DNA of 64,000 nt from Bin52 sp965213935 (GTDB lineage: Bacteria > Pseudomonadota > Alphaproteobacteria > Thalassobaculales > Thalassobaculaceae): positions 1,860,001 to 1,924,000 of the forward strand of contig CBDCAO010000012.1 of the NCBI GenBank assembly GCA_965213935.1, in the 5' to 3' direction. The notes beneath the pieces are model-generated. The model ran no database searches and was not told the DNA's origin. It saw only the letters and a list, made by a program, of their open reading frames with translations. Position numbers and translations under genes: made by a program. Numbering within the stretch: position 1 is the stretch's first letter; every line of letters begins with the position of its first letter. Below are positions 61,956 to 64,000 of this stretch, one piece after another.

Positions 61956-63500
61956 CTACATGGTGGCGCCGATCTGCCAGGGGATGAACTCGTTGTCACC
62001 GATACCGAGTTCCTCGCTCTTGGTAGCCTCGCCGGACGCAACCCGGATTATCTTCTCGAAGATTCGCTCGCCCATCGCGTCGATGGACAGGTCCTCGTCG
62101 AGCACCTCGCCGCAGTTGATATCCATGTCCTCTTCCATCCGGCGGAACATCGGCGTGTTGGTCGCAAGCTTGAGCGACGGTGCCGGCTTGCAGCCGTAGC
62201 AGGAACCGCGACCGGTGGTGAAGGTCACGACGTTCGAGCCCGACGCCACCTGCCCGGTGATCGAGCACGGATCGTAGCCGGGGCTGTCCATGAACACGAA
62301 GCCACGGGCATCGACGCGTTCGGCGTAGCGGTAGACTCCGCACAGGTTGGTGATCCCGCCCTTGGCGGCCGCACCCAGCGACTTCTCGAGGATGGTGGTC
62401 AACCCGCCGGCCTTGTTGCCCGGTGACGGGTTGTTGTTCATCTCACCACCGTTGCGCTCGCAGTAGTCCTCCCACCACCTGATCCGTTCGACCAACTTCT
62501 CGCCAATCTCGCGCGAGGCCGCACGCCGCGTCAGCAGGTGCTCGGCGCCATATATTTCCGGGGTTTCGGCAAGGACGGCCGTTCCGCCGTGACGGACCAG
62601 CAGGGTGGCGGCCGCACCCAGCGCCGGGTTGGCGGTGATGCCGGAATAAGCATCCGATCCACCGCACTGGAGGGCAAGGGTGATTTCCCCGACCGGGACG
62701 GTCTGGCGCACGCTGCGGCTGGCGTCGGGAAGCATGTCTGTGATCAGCCCGACGCCGCGGTCCACGGTCCGGCGTGTCCCGCCGGTTTCCTGCAGGGTCA
62801 TGGTCTGGAACCGCGGGCCGCGTTCAAGCCCGTAGGCCTCCAGCAGGAAATCGATCTGGTTGACCTCGCAACCGAGCCCCACCATCAGGATACCGGCGAA
62901 GTTGGGGTGTTGCGCAAACCCCCACAGCACCCGCTGCAGGTTTTCGTACCCGTCGCCGGCCCCGGCCATGCCGCAGCCGGTCGAATGGGCAAGCGCAACC
63001 ACGCCGTCAACGCCCGGATACCGTGCGAGGACCTCGCCGGGCATCGAGTTCGCGATGTAGCGGGCCGCGGTTGCCGAACAGTTGACGCTGGTCAGAACCC
63101 CGATGTAGTTGCGGGTCCCGACCCGGCCGCCCGGGCGCACGTACCCCTCGAAGGTACGACGTTCCGCCTCCGCAACGAAGTCGGTGGGCCGGGCGTCGAC
63201 GCAGAATGCGTAGTCGCGGTCGAACCCGCGCATCTCCACGTTGTGCACGTGAACGTGTTCGCCCGGCGCGATGTCGCTGCTGGCAAACCCGATGACCTGG
63301 TCGTACTTGCGCACGACCTCGCCCCTCGCGATGGCCCGGGTCGCGACCTTGTGCCCGGCCGGGACCGGGCCCGTCGTCTTCACGCCCTCCACATCGTCAC
63401 CGGTTCCCGACAGCAGGTCGATGCGCGCGGTCACGACGTTGTCCGCCGGATGCAGGCGAACGGTCAGGCGGTGCCCCGAATTGTGCCCCAGATCGGCCAT
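61956..63500 (-). CDS. UxaA/GarD-family altronate (galactarate) dehydratase
   Basis: A 514-residue protein with both UxaA parts: an N-terminal SAF-like domain (VATRAIARGEVVRKYDQVIG) and the catalytic part with VGTRNYIGVLTSVNCSATAA, ALAHSTGCGMAG and the metal block LALQCGGSDAYSGITANPAL. Family members dehydrate altronate, galactarate or similar sugar acids to 2-keto-3-deoxy acids. It diverges from the partial SDR at the right edge, 118 bp away, which may oxidise a related sugar. Confidence 0.92.
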   Translation of the reverse strand: MADLGHNSGHRLTVRLHPADNVVTARIDLLSGTGDDVEGVKTTGPVPAGHKVATRAIARGEVVRKYDQVIGFASSDIAPGEHVHVHNVEMRGFDRDYAFCVDARPTDFVAEAERRTFEGYVRPGGRVGTRNYIGVLTSVNCSATAARYIANSMPGEVLARYPGVDGVVALAHSTGCGMAGAGDGYENLQRVLWGFAQHPNFAGILMVGLGCEVNQIDFLLEAYGLERGPRFQTMTLQETGGTRRTVDRGVGLITDMLPDASRSVRQTVPVGEITLALQCGGSDAYSGITANPALGAAATLLVRHGGTAVLAETPEIYGAEHLLTRRAASREIGEKLVERIRWWEDYCERNGGEMNNNPSPGNKAGGLTTILEKSLGAAAKGGITNLCGVYRYAERVDARGFVFMDSPGYDPCSITGQVASGSNVVTFTTGRGSCYGCKPAPSLKLATNTPMFRRMEEDMDINCGEVLDEDLSIDAMGERIFEKIIRVASGEATKSEELGIGDNEFIPWQIGATM

Positions 63501-63618
63501 GGATCTCTCTCCCAGGATTCCCCACGGGTTATAGCGTGAAGCCGCCGGCCCGAAAACGCACTTGCCGCCGTTTCCGGTCCGGCGTTACAGATGACCCTCG
63601 CAGAACGGGGAGGTTGGA

Positions 63619-64000
63619 ATGGGTGATCGACTGGCCGGAAAGACCGCGCTGGTGACGGCAGCCGGCCAGGGCATCGGCCGCAGCACGGCCGAGGCCTTTC
63701 ACCGCGAAGGCGCGACGGTGGTAGCCACCGATGTCGACGGCGGCAAGCTCGCCGATGCCTTCGGCGGGACCGGGATTACCGGACGTGTTCTCGACGTGCT
63801 CGACCCTGCCGCGATCCGCGGGATCGCGGATGAACTCGGCGGTGTCGACGTGCTGTTCAACTGTGCCGGGTTTGTCCACCACGGTACCATCCTCGAGTGC
63901 GAGGAAGAGGCCTGGGACTTCTCGTTCGACCTCAACGTCAAGGCGCAGTACCGGACGATCCGGGCCTTCCTGCCGGCAATGCTGGCGAGCGGCGGCGGAT
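63619..64000 (+). CDS. short-chain dehydrogenase/reductase, partial at right edge
   Basis: The first 127 codons of an SDR: MGDRLAGKTALVTAAGQGIG with the TAAGQGIG cofactor motif at residues 13-20, an acidic residue after strand 2 (ATDVDGG), and NCAG in place of NNAG near 83-86. The catalytic Ser/Tyr/Lys lie beyond the window. GGGGAGG precedes the ATG at a good distance. Adjacent sugar-acid dehydratase suggests a sugar or sugar-acid substrate. Confidence 0.85.
   Translation, partial: MGDRLAGKTALVTAAGQGIGRSTAEAFHREGATVVATDVDGGKLADAFGGTGITGRVLDVLDPAAIRGIADELGGVDVLFNCAGFVHHGTILECEEEAWDFSFDLNVKAQYRTIRAFLPAMLASGGG

Noticed and set aside
1..64000. tRNA, rRNA or CRISPR loci
   Set aside because: No cloverleaf-like segments, rRNA motifs or regularly spaced repeats were seen on reading both strands; a covariance-model scan would be needed to exclude small RNAs.

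Overview
The window is high-GC DNA with the look of an alphaproteobacterium. The grounds are hydantoinase and MLE-type catabolism, a pobA-type flavoprotein, a possible GAAC-N7-GAAC LexA box and the gene styles; the exact lineage cannot be fixed from sequence alone. No rRNA, tRNA or CRISPR array was seen, and no transcriptional regulator was recognised anywhere in 64 kb. Two blocks of ordinary catabolic genes flank a battered accessory island.

Left block, 1-12.1 kb: a partial sugar-nucleotide epimerase, a cupin, then a same-strand set for small organic or hydroxy acids (SDR, 2-oxopentenoate hydratase-like enzyme, UspA, SDR, D-2-hydroxyacid dehydrogenase). These are followed by an EamA exporter, an orphan DNA methyltransferase, a Ni/Co efflux protein, an enolase-superfamily enzyme, and an orphan ImuA with a candidate SOS promoter, coupled to a cysteine-dioxygenase-like cupin.

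Accessory island, about 12.4-32.1 kb: IS66, IS1182-like, IS5-like and ISKra4-like elements or remnants, a 93-bp non-autonomous element, recombinase and Tn3 fragments, a scar that seems to fuse two defence genes, and several toxin-antitoxin loci, most with a broken toxin. Inside it, mostly on the minus strand and visibly lower in GC, is the main object of interest: a RiPP locus of the NHLP (nitrile-hydratase-like leader, proteusin-type) class. Reading in transcription order it holds a precursor peptide whose 9-residue core ends W-G-W, a frameshifted second precursor, a flavin-dependent tryptophan halogenase, a small coupled ORF, a 49-residue stub of the HlyD-like adaptor, a C39-peptidase ABC exporter, a second NHLM-type ABC protein, and (beyond an IS5 insertion) a CmcJ/NvfI-like oxygenase. 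The inferred product is a short, Trp-halogenated, possibly hydroxylated, exported peptide.

Right block, 32.2-64 kb: 4-hydroxybenzoate 3-monooxygenase; an acyl-CoA ligase, zinc-type oxidoreductase and thioesterase run; an ABC-F protein and a peptidoglycan amidase; a seven-gene MoxR/DUF58/DUF4381/VWA/TPR/BatD envelope operon; hydantoinase A/B; a 2OG-Fe oxygenase of the TIGR02466 type; a TIGR04283/DUF2064 glycosyltransferase pair; moaB and a Slt-type lytic transglycosylase; enoyl-CoA hydratase, CaiB-type CoA transferase and DsbA-like isomerase; a cupin; an isoprenylcysteine-methyltransferase-like membrane protein; IlvD/Edd and UxaA-type sugar-acid dehydratases around an Rpn-nuclease pseudogene; and a partial SDR at the right edge.
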